A program made the position numbers and the translations under genes. From Spirosoma aerolatum (GTDB lineage: Bacteria; Bacteroidota; Bacteroidia; Cytophagales; Spirosomataceae), in NCBI RefSeq assembly GCF_002056795.1, contig NZ_CP020104.1:62001-126000 (forward strand): a stretch of 64,000 nucleotides of DNA. Reading direction: 5' to 3'. Shown piece after piece: positions 53,939-63,921 of this stretch (the first letter of the stretch is position 1; each line of letters starts with the position of its first letter). The notes beneath the pieces are model-generated. The model worked only from the letters and a program-made list of their open reading frames with translations. It had not been told where the DNA came from and searched no databases.

Positions 53939-55519
53939 ATGCTTCAACAACGCTCAAGCGGTTTATTACTACATATTACATCGTTGCCTTCGGCTCATGG
54001 TATCGGAGATTTAGGACCTGAGGCCTACCGTTTTGCCGATTTCCTGGAAGCCGCCGGACAAACTTACTGGCAAATCCTGCCGCTGGCCCCCGTCGATCCG
54101 GGAGCTGGTTTTTCGCCATACAGCAGCCCATCGGCTTTTGCTGGTAATATACTCATGATCAGCCTCGAAAAACTGGCTGACGAAAAGCTGCTTAGCCCTG
54201 ACGATCTGGCCATATTCAATGAGCAGCCGGTTCAGGATGTAACCATCTCCGAGCCATCCAGTACGGATCGAACGAATTCACCGATTCTGGCGGGTCCACT
54301 TGTGATGGCGCCCAATGCGATGCATGCGGCCTGGATCAAAAAACGTCCCTTACTCTATCAGGCTGCTCAAACGTTTTTGCGCGAAGCCAGTCCCGCACAA
54401 CGTAGCGATTACGACCGTTTTTGCGGATGGAATACACGCTGGCTAGACGATTACGCCCTATTTACTGCCTTGCAGGAGGAAACTGGCGAACCCAGCTGGA
54501 TTCGGTGGCCTGTTGAACTGGTCCGGCGTGACTCTAAGGAGATAGCGCATCAGACCGACTTACTACACGAGCGAATCGAGACCAACAAGGTGCTGCAATA
54601 CTTTTTTCAGCGCCAGTGGAATGAACTAATGGCGTATTGTTTCGATAAGAAAATTCATTTGATTGGCGATATCCCCATTTATGTTCAGTTCAACAGCGTT
54701 GATGTGTGGGCCAATCCGGGTCTGTTTAAACTGGATGAAAACTTTCAGCCCTTATTTGTAGCAGGGGCTCCCCCGGATTATTTCAGTGAGTATGGTCAGC
54801 GCTGGGGCAATCCAATTTATGACTGGGCCGAGCATGAGCGAACCGGATTTGACTGGTGGATGCACCGGCTCCGGCATCAAATGTCGCTGTATAGCCTGAC
54901 ACGGCTTGACCATTTTTTAGGTTTTGCCGAATATTGGGAAATTCCAGCACATGAGCCTACGGCCAAAGTTGGTCAGTGGGTGAAGGCTCCCATTGAACCA
55001 TTTATGAAGGCCATGTATCGGCAATTTGTAAACCTGCCTATCATTGCCGAGGATTTGGGCGACAAAGCCGCCGAAATACAGCCCTATTTACGGCATTATG
55101 GCATTCCGGGAATGCGGGTGCTTCAGTTCGGTTTTGGGAAAGACATGCCTACCGCAACCCATATTGTGCATAACCATACCGAAAACTTTGTGGTCTATTC
55201 GGGAACGCATGATAATAATACCACCTTGGGATGGTTTCGGGAAGCGAATAATGAGCAACGACAGCGCATCAATGACTATGTAGGCATGAAAGTGACGGAA
55301 AAAAATGTTGTCGATCAGATTTGCCGATTAACCATGCAGTCGGTGGCCCGATTAGCGATTCTTCCGGTGCAGGATATTTTGAATCTAGATGAATCGAACC
55401 GCATGAACACACCTGGACTGGGTGGCCGAAGCTGGCAATGGCGGTTGCAACCTGGCCAGCTGACGGATAATGTAGCTCAGAAATTGCTGAAACTGACCCA
55501 AATGGCAGGAAGGGCGTAA
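53939..55519 (+). CDS. malQ: 4-alpha-glucanotransferase
   Basis: 526 residues from ATG 53939 (MLQQRSSGLLLHITSLPS); the longer frame to 53873 runs through the repeat. Family motifs: GIGDLGPEAYRFADFLEAAGQTYWQILPL, the Asp nucleophile region SLTRLDHFLGFAEYWEIPA, EDLGDK and YSGTHDNNTTLGW. It transfers 1,4-alpha-glucan segments in glycogen or maltodextrin metabolism in the cytoplasm. Single gene, followed by a hairpin. Confidence 0.96.
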   Translation: MLQQRSSGLLLHITSLPSAHGIGDLGPEAYRFADFLEAAGQTYWQILPLAPVDPGAGFSPYSSPSAFAGNILMISLEKLADEKLLSPDDLAIFNEQPVQDVTISEPSSTDRTNSPILAGPLVMAPNAMHAAWIKKRPLLYQAAQTFLREASPAQRSDYDRFCGWNTRWLDDYALFTALQEETGEPSWIRWPVELVRRDSKEIAHQTDLLHERIETNKVLQYFFQRQWNELMAYCFDKKIHLIGDIPIYVQFNSVDVWANPGLFKLDENFQPLFVAGAPPDYFSEYGQRWGNPIYDWAEHERTGFDWWMHRLRHQMSLYSLTRLDHFLGFAEYWEIPAHEPTAKVGQWVKAPIEPFMKAMYRQFVNLPIIAEDLGDKAAEIQPYLRHYGIPGMRVLQFGFGKDMPTATHIVHNHTENFVVYSGTHDNNTTLGWFREANNEQRQRINDYVGMKVTEKNVVDQICRLTMQSVARLAILPVQDILNLDESNRMNTPGLGGRSWQWRLQPGQLTDNVAQKLLKLTQMAGRA

Positions 55520-55526
55520 CTAAGTA

Positions 55527-55576
55527 GTGTACGTCCTGTCCGCATGACGATATCGCTCTGCAGATAGGATGTACAC
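55527..55576. terminator. Hairpin after malQ
   Basis: Arms 55527-55543 and 55560-55576 pair as RNA over 17 positions with one mismatch and two G-U pairs; 7 bp after the malQ stop. No T tract directly after it, so it is only a possible terminator. Confidence 0.5.
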
Positions 55577-55618
55577 CTTATATAGGCACTAACCCGCTGT
55601 AACGTGCGTTACTTGGGC

Positions 55619-58600
55619 ATGTCATCTTTATTTTTCTGGAAGGATTGGAATCGGTCTTATCGATTTGCCTATTTAGTTAGTAGTAGTTTATTCATTATCA
55701 GCCTGTTTTTGTTTGTCATTGCCTGGATACGTGGTTTGGGCAATGCCGTCCATTGGGATGTCCTGAGCGAACTGGCCGATGTACCTATTACCTTTTATAA
55801 CTTCTCCGATGGCTTACTCGATTATGCCGTGAACGGGAAAGCCTACGCTGTTTCGGAGCAATTTTTGGCGGGGCCTATGCAAATTAGGCCTGAGATGGCT
55901 ACCGCTTTTCTGGTGGGAATCTGTATCGCTTTTGTGCTGGTGCTGAGCGCCGTAACCCGCTTCGACCGGATTCGGTATTTGATCAGTATGGCTATTCTGA
56001 TTCTGGGATTGGCCTTTTTTCGCTGGGAAATGCTCGAAGTACCGGGGCTAGGTGGCAATTATCTGTTTCTACTACTGACGTTTTTATTCGGGTCAGTAAG
56101 TTATTATTTCCATGCTTTTCGCTCCGATTACCCGATTCTGATACGTATGGCGGCATTTAGCCTCCTGACGGTTCTGGTAGCAACTGGGTTGACACTTGTG
56201 TCGCCGGTGAAGTTTCCGGGCCTACTGGTTGTGAGCTACGGGATGCCCGTACTGCTGGCGTATAGTGCTGGTTTTATATTTTTCATGGCAGCCGAAATAA
56301 TGGCAGGTCTGGTTTGGCTTACCTCCGTTGGGCGAGCCGAAGAAGGCAGTGCCCCTGGAAATTCAAAGCGGACATTGGGTATAAATAACCTGCTCGTCAT
56401 CAGTTTTTTGTATCTGATCAATCTGGCACTCATCTGGCTTAAAAACACCCGGTCGATCGATTGGGATGTGTTGGCAATCAGCCCTTTTCTGTTGTATCTC
56501 ATTACGGTAGTCGCAGGTGTTTGGGGCTTTCGCCGGATGATTCAACAGCAGGATGTGATGTCCTTTCGTGATTCGGGGGCCTTTCTGTATGTAGGGTTGG
56601 CATTGCTAACTACGCTTACCATGGCGTATGCGTTTGCTACAGCGAACGACCCTGTCGTTGAGTTGTTTGAGGATGTCATTGTGTATACTCATTTAGCGAT
56701 GGGGCTGGTGTTCCTGGCCTATGTCGTTATCAATTTCTGGCCCATTTACCAGCAAAATCTGGCGGTATATCGAATCCTATACAAACCCAAACGACTGGAA
56801 CTTAGCTTGTTTCGAATTGTTGGTATTGTCGTTTTTGTGGTTCTACTGGCATCAGGTGGACTGATTACGTTTCGGCAAGGAGTGGCCGGATATTATAATG
56901 GCCTGGGGGATTATTATACGGCTTGTGGCGAATCGGCGTCGGCCACCGCCTTTTACCAGTTAGCGCTAGAGCAGGAGTTTCAAAACCATAAATCCAATTA
57001 CGCGCTGGCTACGCAGGCTCTGGGAACGAATAACCAGACCACAGCCGCTTTCTATTTCCAGCAGGCATTGCTCAAACAACCCAGCCCACAGGATTATGCT
57101 GGATTGAGTCAAACCTATCTGCAAACCAATTTATTCTTCGAAGCCGTTAAAATCCTGCAACGGGGCATTCGGGCTTTTCCGAAAAGTGGTGAGCTACAGA
57201 ATAATCTGGGGTATCTCTATGCCCGAACCAGCGTGGCCGATTCGGCTTATTATTATTTCACAGCGGCTACGAGCCATGCCGACCAAAATGAGGTGCCTCA
57301 GTCGAATTTGCTGGCCTTGTATGCGCGAAATCCCAATGTACTACAGGCCGATTCTACGCTCGCTAAAAATGTGAAAGAATCGGCTTATGAGTCGTATCAG
57401 GCTAATGCGCTGGCCCTCAGGCTCGTAGCTCAGACCGACACAACTCAACCGAAACAACCTGGCTGGTTATCCGATAAGGCGGCCAGTCAAGGCTTGAGTA
57501 TTGGACGATTCGCGAGCTTGTTCAATTACGCACTGGCTACCAAACAGACGGATGCAGCCTTGACTAAAACGATGCAGCAATTGTCTATTCAGCCTGCTAA
57601 CCAGGATTTTACAGACGAAATCCTGCTGGCGCTTGCTGTAGCGGAATACAAACGACATGATCATCCGGCGGCTTTCGGGCTAATGACTCAACTGGGCGAA
57701 GGTGATCAGCAAAATGGATCTTCTTACCGGGCTATTGCGGGGCTGTGGATGATGGAGCAGGGGCTGTATCGTCGGGCGGCCGAAACGTTCGGTTATAATT
57801 CTGATACGACTTCTATCTACTACCGGGCTATTGCGTTGACCAAGGCGAATGATCCGGTATTGGCGCAGTCGCTTTGGGAGACGGCTGCCTTGGGTGATCC
57901 GGCTGTGCAGGCAATCAAGCAGGTATATTACCAGGAACGTAAACCGGAAACTGACCTCGAAAAAGCATTTTATGCCACCTATCGACTCGATGACGCCAAT
58001 CGGGGGGCGTATTGGGAAACCATTCAGGACCCCAGTTTGAAATCGGTGGCTGGGGTTGCCTTGGCGAACGATTTCCTTGACCAGTTGCAGTGGCGAAATG
58101 CACAGTTGGTATTGTCCGGATTGCCAGATTCATCGAAAGTTAGTCCAATCGCTTTATCATTGCGTACGGTAACAGCCATTCGGCTGGCGGCTTTCCGGCG
58201 AAGTGTAGGAGCGGCTGAGACGATGGCAAAGCAACCTATTTTGCCCGATTATCAGGCCGAACGTTTTTACTGGTTAGGACAGACCTATGAGCGTACGCGA
58301 CACCCCGCCAACGCCCGCAATGCCTATCGGAAAGCGATACAACTGGCTCCGCTGAATGCGCAAATGGCCGCTACGTTCGCTCAGTTTGAACAGCAGCAAA
58401 AGCAGACCAGGCGGGCCTATGATCTGGTATTAACTGCCCTGCCCTATAACGAAGATAATGCCGAACTTCTCAAAACGTACGTGTCGCTTTGCCTGGATTT
58501 GAGCTTGTTCGATTATGCCAGAAATGGTCTCGAAAAACTACGGAATGCAGCTAACCCTACCGATTATCAGGCATTTCTGCGGACTTATCAGGAAAAACTG

Positions 58601-58639
58601 GCGTCAATCGAAAACAGCCGTCAAAAGTTCTTACAATAA
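55619..58639 (+). CDS. Large membrane protein with C-terminal TPR repeats
   Basis: 1006 residues from ATG 55619 (GTG 55604 is possible). The first ~420 residues contain about twelve hydrophobic helices; from ~425 the chain is a tetratricopeptide solenoid (SASATAFYQLALEQEFQNHK, TAAFYFQQALLKQPSPQDYAGLSQTYL, GELQNNLGYLYARTSVADSAYYYF, HPANARNAYRKAIQLAPLNAQM). No catalytic motif found. It probably forms a scaffold with periplasmic or cytoplasmic repeats. It precedes the LolD-type ATPase by 30 bp, which suggests joint transcription, but it is not itself an FtsX-fold permease. Confidence 0.65.
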   Translation: MSSLFFWKDWNRSYRFAYLVSSSLFIISLFLFVIAWIRGLGNAVHWDVLSELADVPITFYNFSDGLLDYAVNGKAYAVSEQFLAGPMQIRPEMATAFLVGICIAFVLVLSAVTRFDRIRYLISMAILILGLAFFRWEMLEVPGLGGNYLFLLLTFLFGSVSYYFHAFRSDYPILIRMAAFSLLTVLVATGLTLVSPVKFPGLLVVSYGMPVLLAYSAGFIFFMAAEIMAGLVWLTSVGRAEEGSAPGNSKRTLGINNLLVISFLYLINLALIWLKNTRSIDWDVLAISPFLLYLITVVAGVWGFRRMIQQQDVMSFRDSGAFLYVGLALLTTLTMAYAFATANDPVVELFEDVIVYTHLAMGLVFLAYVVINFWPIYQQNLAVYRILYKPKRLELSLFRIVGIVVFVVLLASGGLITFRQGVAGYYNGLGDYYTACGESASATAFYQLALEQEFQNHKSNYALATQALGTNNQTTAAFYFQQALLKQPSPQDYAGLSQTYLQTNLFFEAVKILQRGIRAFPKSGELQNNLGYLYARTSVADSAYYYFTAATSHADQNEVPQSNLLALYARNPNVLQADSTLAKNVKESAYESYQANALALRLVAQTDTTQPKQPGWLSDKAASQGLSIGRFASLFNYALATKQTDAALTKTMQQLSIQPANQDFTDEILLALAVAEYKRHDHPAAFGLMTQLGEGDQQNGSSYRAIAGLWMMEQGLYRRAAETFGYNSDTTSIYYRAIALTKANDPVLAQSLWETAALGDPAVQAIKQVYYQERKPETDLEKAFYATYRLDDANRGAYWETIQDPSLKSVAGVALANDFLDQLQWRNAQLVLSGLPDSSKVSPIALSLRTVTAIRLAAFRRSVGAAETMAKQPILPDYQAERFYWLGQTYERTRHPANARNAYRKAIQLAPLNAQMAATFAQFEQQQKQTRRAYDLVLTALPYNEDNAELLKTYVSLCLDLSLFDYARNGLEKLRNAANPTDYQAFLRTYQEKLASIENSRQKFLQ

Positions 58640-58669
58640 GGTAGCTTTGCTAGTAAGCCCCAGGATTCT

Positions 58670-59392
58670 ATGAATATCATTGAGACCCACAATATTGCCA
58701 AACGGTACGTAATGGGTACCGAAGTGATTGAAGCACTCAAATCCATTACTATTAGTATTCAGAAAGGAGAATATGTTGCGTTTATGGGGCCTTCCGGTTC
58801 CGGAAAATCAACACTGATGAACATTGTTGGCTGTCTGGATACACCAACGTCGGGGCAGTATATTCTGAACAATCAGGATGTGAGTAGCATGGGCGAAAAC
58901 GAACTGGCTGAAGTGCGTAATAAAGAGATCGGCTTCGTCTTTCAGACATTTAACCTGCTTCCCCGGCAAACCTCGCTCGAAAATGTGGCCCTGCCACTCA
59001 TCTATGCGGGTTATAGCAAAGCCGACCGCATTGAAAAAGCGATGCTGGCCCTGAAAAATGTTGGACTCGAAAACCGGGCTGGGCACCGCCCAAACGAGCT
59101 GTCGGGTGGGCAGAGGCAGCGGGTGGCGGTGGCGCGGGCACTGGTCAACGACCCCAGTATTTTGCTGGCCGACGAACCGACGGGTAACCTCGACACCAAA
59201 ACATCGTACGAGATTATGGACCTCTTCGACCAGATTCACAGCAAAGGCAATACCGTGATTATGGTAACGCACGAAGAAGATATTGCCGAGTATGCCCATC
59301 GGATTATCCGACTCCGCGATGGACTGATCGAAACGGATCGGCAGAATACAAACATTCGCAAAGCACAGGCCCTGATGCAATCGCTGGAATGA
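58670..59392 (+). CDS. ABC transporter ATPase, LolD/MacB family
   Basis: 240 residues. Walker [16 protein letters not shown], signature [14 protein letters not shown], Walker [14 protein letters not shown]-loop VTHEED and the LolD-like [20 protein letters not shown]. Members energise lipoprotein release (LolCDE) or drug/peptide efflux (MacB). No FtsX-type permease gene is adjacent; it is preceded by a TPR membrane protein and followed by a haem-binding protein. Confidence 0.92.
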   Translation: MNIIETHNIAKRYVMGTEVIEALKSITISIQKGEYVAFMGPSGSGKSTLMNIVGCLDTPTSGQYILNNQDVSSMGENELAEVRNKEIGFVFQTFNLLPRQTSLENVALPLIYAGYSKADRIEKAMLALKNVGLENRAGHRPNELSGGQRQRVAVARALVNDPSILLADEPTGNLDTKTSYEIMDLFDQIHSKGNTVIMVTHEEDIAEYAHRIIRLRDGLIETDRQNTNIRKAQALMQSLE

Positions 59393-59456
59393 TTTAACCA
59401 TTAGTTAATTTAGAAATGGTTCTTCTTTCTATATTGAACCGTAATCCTAAACAACT

Positions 59457-59954
59457 ATGGTCCGTAAAATTCTTATTGCCCTACTTGTGATCCTGGTTCT
59501 CATCCAGTTTTTCCGCCCCGAAAAGAATCAGGCTTCGGGTATGTCGCCCAACGATATTACTACAAAATATGCCGTACCTGCTAATGTACAGACGGTATTG
59601 AAACGTTCCTGTTACGACTGTCATTCCAACAATACGACCTATCCCTGGTACAATAACATTCAGCCTGTAGCCTGGTGGTTAAGCCATCACATTGATGAAG
59701 GTAAACGAGAATTGAATTTCTCGGAGTTTGCCACTTATCAGCCCAAACGAGCCCGGCATAAACTAGATGAAGTAGAGGAGGTTGTCACGGAAGGTTCGAT
59801 GCCCATTGGTTCATATCTGTGGATTCACGGCGATGCCAAAGTCAGCCCCGAAGATGCTAAATTACTGGCCGATTGGTCTAAGGGTCTGAAAAATCAGATT
59901 CCGGCTCCGGCAGGTGAAGAAGAGGAGCATGAGCATCATCACGAAGAGCATTAA
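59457..59954 (+). CDS. Haem-binding domain protein (c-type, CxxCH)
   Basis: 165 residues. Signal anchor ~3-18, then CYDCHSNNTTYPWYN with the CxxCH covalent haem motif near residue 50, and a Met-rich patch (VVTEGSMPIGSYLW) that may give the axial ligand. The tail is Glu/His-rich (EEEEHEHHHEEH), which could bind metal. It matches the Haem_bd family, common in Bacteroidota. Periplasmic electron transfer or haem storage is possible; it is convergent to the haem uptake operon, so a link is plausible but not shown. Confidence 0.85.
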   Translation: MVRKILIALLVILVLIQFFRPEKNQASGMSPNDITTKYAVPANVQTVLKRSCYDCHSNNTTYPWYNNIQPVAWWLSHHIDEGKRELNFSEFATYQPKRARHKLDEVEEVVTEGSMPIGSYLWIHGDAKVSPEDAKLLADWSKGLKNQIPAPAGEEEEHEHHHEEH

Positions 59955-59964
59955 TTCATCTGAT

Positions 59965-60010
59965 AAAATCCAGAAGCCCTAACTAGTCACAGTTAGGGCT
60001 TCTGGATTTT
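59965..60010. terminator. Bidirectional terminator, perfect 20-bp inverted repeat
   Basis: Arms 59965-59984 and 59991-60010, perfect over 20 bp, loop 6, with A/T runs at the outer edges. It lies between convergent haem-binding and hemS-like genes. Confidence 0.9.
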
Positions 60011-60026
60011 TAGGGGTTTAGAGAAG

Positions 60027-61052
60027 TCAGGCGGCAATGGTTTCGTTCACTATGTTTTGCCATTCCTGCATTTCAGGAACGCCGGGTTTACGCTTTCCAA
60101 AAATTAGGGCAATGGTGTTGCCGTCTTTATCGAATAAGTCCAGGCCCGTCACAATGCCATCTTTCGTGGGTTTGCGCGTTACCCAGATGCTGTTGATCTG
60201 ATCTTCCCGCAGGTGCATATTGAATTCAGGATCGAGTACGTTGTACCAGGGGCCCATACTCACCAGTTTTTTAACTGGACCTGTATGGATCTGAATACAG
60301 CCGGGGCTTGATGCAAAAATCATAATCGGCAACTCCCGCTGGGCGACCGTCTCGAATAGTTTTTTAAGCTGATCGACAGAAATTGGCTCAGCATAACCTT
60401 CGGGGGCCATGCGTAGACCCTGTTCCCGTTCGAGTTTGTATTTACGCAATAATCCGAAAAACTCGTGCGTATCCTGCATCGCTAGCCAATCTGCCTGAAA
60501 GGCCTGTACATCAATATCTTCGTTGTTAATATCCTTCGTTTTTTCAGGGTATGGAACTGTAACGACGGGAGCGGTTTGATCGGCAGCGAGGTATATCTGA
60601 ACCAGTGCTTCGTAGGCAGCTACATCCGATTTGTCGGTCATGTAAATTTTATGGATGGCCTGCCCATCCTGATCGAAGAATTGTAGGCTTTTGCGGTCGT
60701 TTTCGTTGACCGCAAATCCAAAATGCCAGTGCGACATGAATAGGCGCAGATCAATATCGGGTCCCAGAACCAAGCCGGTCTGATCGTTAAACGATACCTT
60801 TTCGTAGACGCCTTTACGCTCATGAACAATATTATCATTACGTGTCAAGGCCATGACATAACCGAGCGTCGGCACATCTTTGAGCAGTTGGCGGAAATCG
60901 CCTTCCAGCCGTTGGACCGTATCGCCAACCTGCGTAGCTACTAATTCGGCTTCACTGACTCCCAGTTGGTTGGCGGCATCCCGAATTCTGGTTTTAGGGT
61001 TTTCTTGTTTAAAGGTAGCCCAGCGTTCTTTCAGGCTTTGTGCTGTAATCAT
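60027..61052 (-). CDS. hmuS: Haemin-degrading factor (HemS/ChuS-like)
   Basis: 341 residues with two HemS-like halves (about 1-170 and 180-341), each with a RxLxxxVPxLGxV-type element (QLLKDVPTLGYVMALTRND) and the haem-facing FMSHWHFGFAVNEND / IQIHTGPVKKLVSMGPWYNVLD blocks. Members bind haem and degrade or deliver it in the cytoplasm. It is the last gene of the hmu operon, 24 bp after hmuV. Confidence 0.9.
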   Translation of the reverse strand: MITAQSLKERWATFKQENPKTRIRDAANQLGVSEAELVATQVGDTVQRLEGDFRQLLKDVPTLGYVMALTRNDNIVHERKGVYEKVSFNDQTGLVLGPDIDLRLFMSHWHFGFAVNENDRKSLQFFDQDGQAIHKIYMTDKSDVAAYEALVQIYLAADQTAPVVTVPYPEKTKDINNEDIDVQAFQADWLAMQDTHEFFGLLRKYKLEREQGLRMAPEGYAEPISVDQLKKLFETVAQRELPIMIFASSPGCIQIHTGPVKKLVSMGPWYNVLDPEFNMHLREDQINSIWVTRKPTKDGIVTGLDLFDKDGNTIALIFGKRKPGVPEMQEWQNIVNETIAA

Positions 61053-61076
61053 TTGTTATTGGAGGATTTGAATTGG

Positions 61077-61871
61077 TCAGTTATGTTCAGAAAATTGATG
61101 TTGCTGTGGCACGATCATGGGGCAGTCAAGCTCAGGATGGCTGACGAGCCAGACTGCCAGATTAAACACGCGCTGGATCGTATCGACGGTGATCACTTCC
61201 TGCGGTGTGCCGATGGCTTCTATATACCCCGCACGGAGCATGACGATCTGATCGGCATATTGAGCGGCCAGATTGAGATCGTGAAGGATGACAACGACAC
61301 AAAAGCCTTTCTGCGTGAATTCGCGGGCAATCTCCAGTAGCTGATGCTGATGAAGCAGGTCGAGCCCTGTTATGGGTTCATCTAGAAATAAAATGCCCTC
61401 TGATGCGTCCCAGATTTGCGCCAGTACCCGTGCTAATTGTACGCGTTGCTGTTCGCCACCGGATAACGTAGTGAAGACCCGGGAGGCAAATTCCCACATC
61501 CCTACTTTTTTCAGGGCCAGTTCGGCCACCTGATAATCGTGTTCGGAGGGATGGAAATCGAAATGAGGATAACGGCCCATAAGCACCAGCTCGCTAACCA
61601 GAAATGGAAAAACGACGGCATTTTGCTGCGGCAGTACCGCCCGAAACAAAGCAAGTTCTTTCTCCGAATAGGCTTCCAGGTTCTTCCCATGAAGGTTAAC
61701 GGATCCGCCAGAGAGTTTTAGCTCACGGGTACACAGCTTCAGCAAGGTCGATTTCCCAGCTCCGTTTGCGCCTACGATGGCCAATAACTCACCCGGTTTG
61801 GCCTGAAACGAAACGTTGTTGAGTAGGTTTCGACTCCGAATCTGATAGGAAAGATTTCTGACTTCCAGCAT
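61077..61871 (-). CDS. hmuV: Haemin ABC transporter ATPase
   Basis: 264 residues from ATG 61871 (MLEVRNLSYQI); the longer frame starts at 61922 inside the permease gene. Walker A GANGAGKSTLLKLC, signature LSGGEQQRVQLARVLA, Walker B ILFLDEPITGLDL and the H-loop ILHDLNLAAQYAD are those of the BtuD/FhuC/HmuV iron-complex subfamily. It powers haem import through the FecCD-type permease upstream. Confidence 0.93.
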   Translation of the reverse strand: MLEVRNLSYQIRSRNLLNNVSFQAKPGELLAIVGANGAGKSTLLKLCTRELKLSGGSVNLHGKNLEAYSEKELALFRAVLPQQNAVVFPFLVSELVLMGRYPHFDFHPSEHDYQVAELALKKVGMWEFASRVFTTLSGGEQQRVQLARVLAQIWDASEGILFLDEPITGLDLLHQHQLLEIAREFTQKGFCVVVILHDLNLAAQYADQIVMLRAGYIEAIGTPQEVITVDTIQRVFNLAVWLVSHPELDCPMIVPQQHQFSEHN

Positions 61872-61882
61872 AGTTTGGTGAT

Positions 61883-62986
61883 TTAGGCAAGGGTACGACG
61901 TCGTTCCCGAAATAAAATCCATAAAAAGACGGGCGTTCCAACTAAAGCCGTCAGTATGCCAATCGGCAGTTCAGCGGGCGCCACCAGCGTTCGGGAAAGA
62001 GAATCGGCCAGTGTCAGAATGATGGCGCCACCCAGCGCAGAGCCGGTCAAGACACGTCGATGATCGGACCCGGCACCCATCCGAATCAGGTGGGGAACCA
62101 CCAGCCCGATGAATCCAATGATGCCCGCAACGGCTACTGAGGTGCCGACGGCCAGTGTCGAGAAAAGAATGACCTGCCGTTTGACAAGTTTAAGGTTCAC
62201 GCCCAGCATACTCGCCTGGCTTTCGCCCAGCGCCAGCAGATTCAGCGATTTGCCCAGACGGGGAATGCCAACCAGCGCAATGATCGTAAAGGGTAAAATG
62301 GCCAGAACCGATGTCCAGCTAGCACCACCCAGACTGCCCAGGCTCCAGAAGGTAATATTGCGAAGTTGCTCATCCGTAGCCAGATAGGTCATAATACCCG
62401 TCAACGCACCCGATAACGCATTGATCGCAATACCCGTGAGTAGCATGGTTGTGATGATATCTTTCCCGGCTATTCGCGCAATTCGGTACACCAGAAAAGC
62501 GGTCGTACAGGCGCCCGAAAAGGCTACCACCGATAAGGCATACAGCCCCAGCATACCGCTTAACTTCTGAAAAAAACTCACTTCAAGCACGATCATCGTC
62601 ACCGCAGCCAGCGATGCTCCTGATGAAATGCCGATCAGACCCGGATCGGCCAGCGGATTTCGAAAAAGCCCTTGAATCGCAGCGCCTGAAATAGCCAGGC
62701 CAGCGCCAATCAAGACGGCCACACAAACGCGTGGCAATCGAATAGCTAAAAGAATGGCTTCCTTTGTCGGGTCAACAGCAACGGTGTAGCCGAGTGACCG
62801 GGCTATAATTAACAGGATTTCGTAAGGCGACACGCGTACAGCACCAATCCCTGCCGAAAAAACGACGGTTGCCACTAACCCACCAAGTAAGACTGGCATC
62901 AGCCAGGGATTGATAGATTGTTTTAGCGACGATGGCGAGACCCCTGTTTTCAACGGAGGATTACGAACCACGGTAAGGGTATCCAT
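61883..62986 (-). CDS. hmuU: FecCD-family ABC permease for haemin
   Basis: 367 residues, about ten membrane helices. Family motifs LPRVCVAVLIGAGLAISGAAIQGLFRNPLADPGLIGIS and FIGLVVPHLIRMGAGSDHRRVLTGSALGG with RLGKSLNLLALGESQASMLGVN. It forms the inner-membrane channel for haemin together with hmuV and hmuT. 5 bp after hmuT. Confidence 0.94.
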   Translation of the reverse strand: MDTLTVVRNPPLKTGVSPSSLKQSINPWLMPVLLGGLVATVVFSAGIGAVRVSPYEILLIIARSLGYTVAVDPTKEAILLAIRLPRVCVAVLIGAGLAISGAAIQGLFRNPLADPGLIGISSGASLAAVTMIVLEVSFFQKLSGMLGLYALSVVAFSGACTTAFLVYRIARIAGKDIITTMLLTGIAINALSGALTGIMTYLATDEQLRNITFWSLGSLGGASWTSVLAILPFTIIALVGIPRLGKSLNLLALGESQASMLGVNLKLVKRQVILFSTLAVGTSVAVAGIIGFIGLVVPHLIRMGAGSDHRRVLTGSALGGAIILTLADSLSRTLVAPAELPIGILTALVGTPVFLWILFRERRRTLA

Positions 62987-62991
62987 CGGGT

Positions 62992-63864
62992 TTAGGCCTT
63001 AGGTTTTTGACTGATTTTCTGGGCTAATTCCTGTAGCGCTTTACCTAAACGTGGGGAAAACCCACTTAGCAAGTGCCCATCCATGCCGATGATGTGTCCG
63101 GCCTTACCCGCATTCGTCTGCGTAATACCCTGCACTTTTTGCAAGCCAGCTGCTCCGCCCAGGCTTTCAAGACCACTGTCGAATAGCAGAATAACATCGG
63201 GGTTGGCCGTTACGAGGGCTTCGGCAGTGAGGGGCTTGTAATTCTCGAAGTCGGATGCGGCATTGGTCCCTCCGGCCAATTCAATCATTTTATCGACCTG
63301 TGTTCCCCGACCTGAGACCATCATGGTGCCTGTTCCCCGGGCATAAATGAACAGGACTTTCGGATTGCCGGTCGCTTTTTTGACCTGCGCCAGATCAGTA
63401 TCTAGTTTTTTGATCAGGGGTTTGGCGCGCGAAGGAACCTGACAGGTATTGGCTACATCCTGAATCAGTTTTTTCGCTCCGGCAATGCTATAGTCCTGTC
63501 CAAACGTAATCACCTTGATGCCCGCCGATCTGATCTGATCGATCACTTCGGGTTTAGTACCTGCATTTTGCGACGTCAGGACAAGAGTTGGTTTCAGCGA
63601 GATAACCCCTTCGGCCGATATGTTCCGATTATGGCCGACTTTCGGGAGTTTCTGCAAGGATTCGGGATAGGTGCTGGTTACATCAACACCAACCAGATGT
63701 GCCTGTAGACCCAGATCGCACAGAATTTCACTGACTGTGCCATCCAGCGAAACAATCCGAATGGGGTCGTCTTTTGGGTTTTCAGGCATTGATACGGCCT
63801 GGTGGCTGGCTAAAATTCCCAGCAAACAACCGAGGCAGAGTATGACATAGGGTAGTTGTTTCAT
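62992..63864 (-). CDS. hmuT: Haemin ABC transporter periplasmic binding protein
   Basis: 290 residues. Signal peptide ~1-25 (CLGCLLGILASHQAVS, possibly a lipobox-free cut). Two-lobed BtuF/FhuD fold with IRIVSLDGTVSEILCDLGLQ, VGVDVTSTYPESLQKLPKVGH and EALVTANPDVILLFDSGLE; the family YxxxH/Tyr haem ligands are in the first lobe. Binds haem in the periplasm and hands it to hmuU. Confidence 0.93.
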   Translation of the reverse strand: MKQLPYVILCLGCLLGILASHQAVSMPENPKDDPIRIVSLDGTVSEILCDLGLQAHLVGVDVTSTYPESLQKLPKVGHNRNISAEGVISLKPTLVLTSQNAGTKPEVIDQIRSAGIKVITFGQDYSIAGAKKLIQDVANTCQVPSRAKPLIKKLDTDLAQVKKATGNPKVLFIYARGTGTMMVSGRGTQVDKMIELAGGTNAASDFENYKPLTAEALVTANPDVILLFDSGLESLGGAAGLQKVQGITQTNAGKAGHIIGMDGHLLSGFSPRLGKALQELAQKISQKPKA

Positions 63865-63921
63865 TGCGAGTATGGTAAAAGGAAACGGTCACGTCGACTT
63901 AGCGCCTTCGGTATGATGGGT

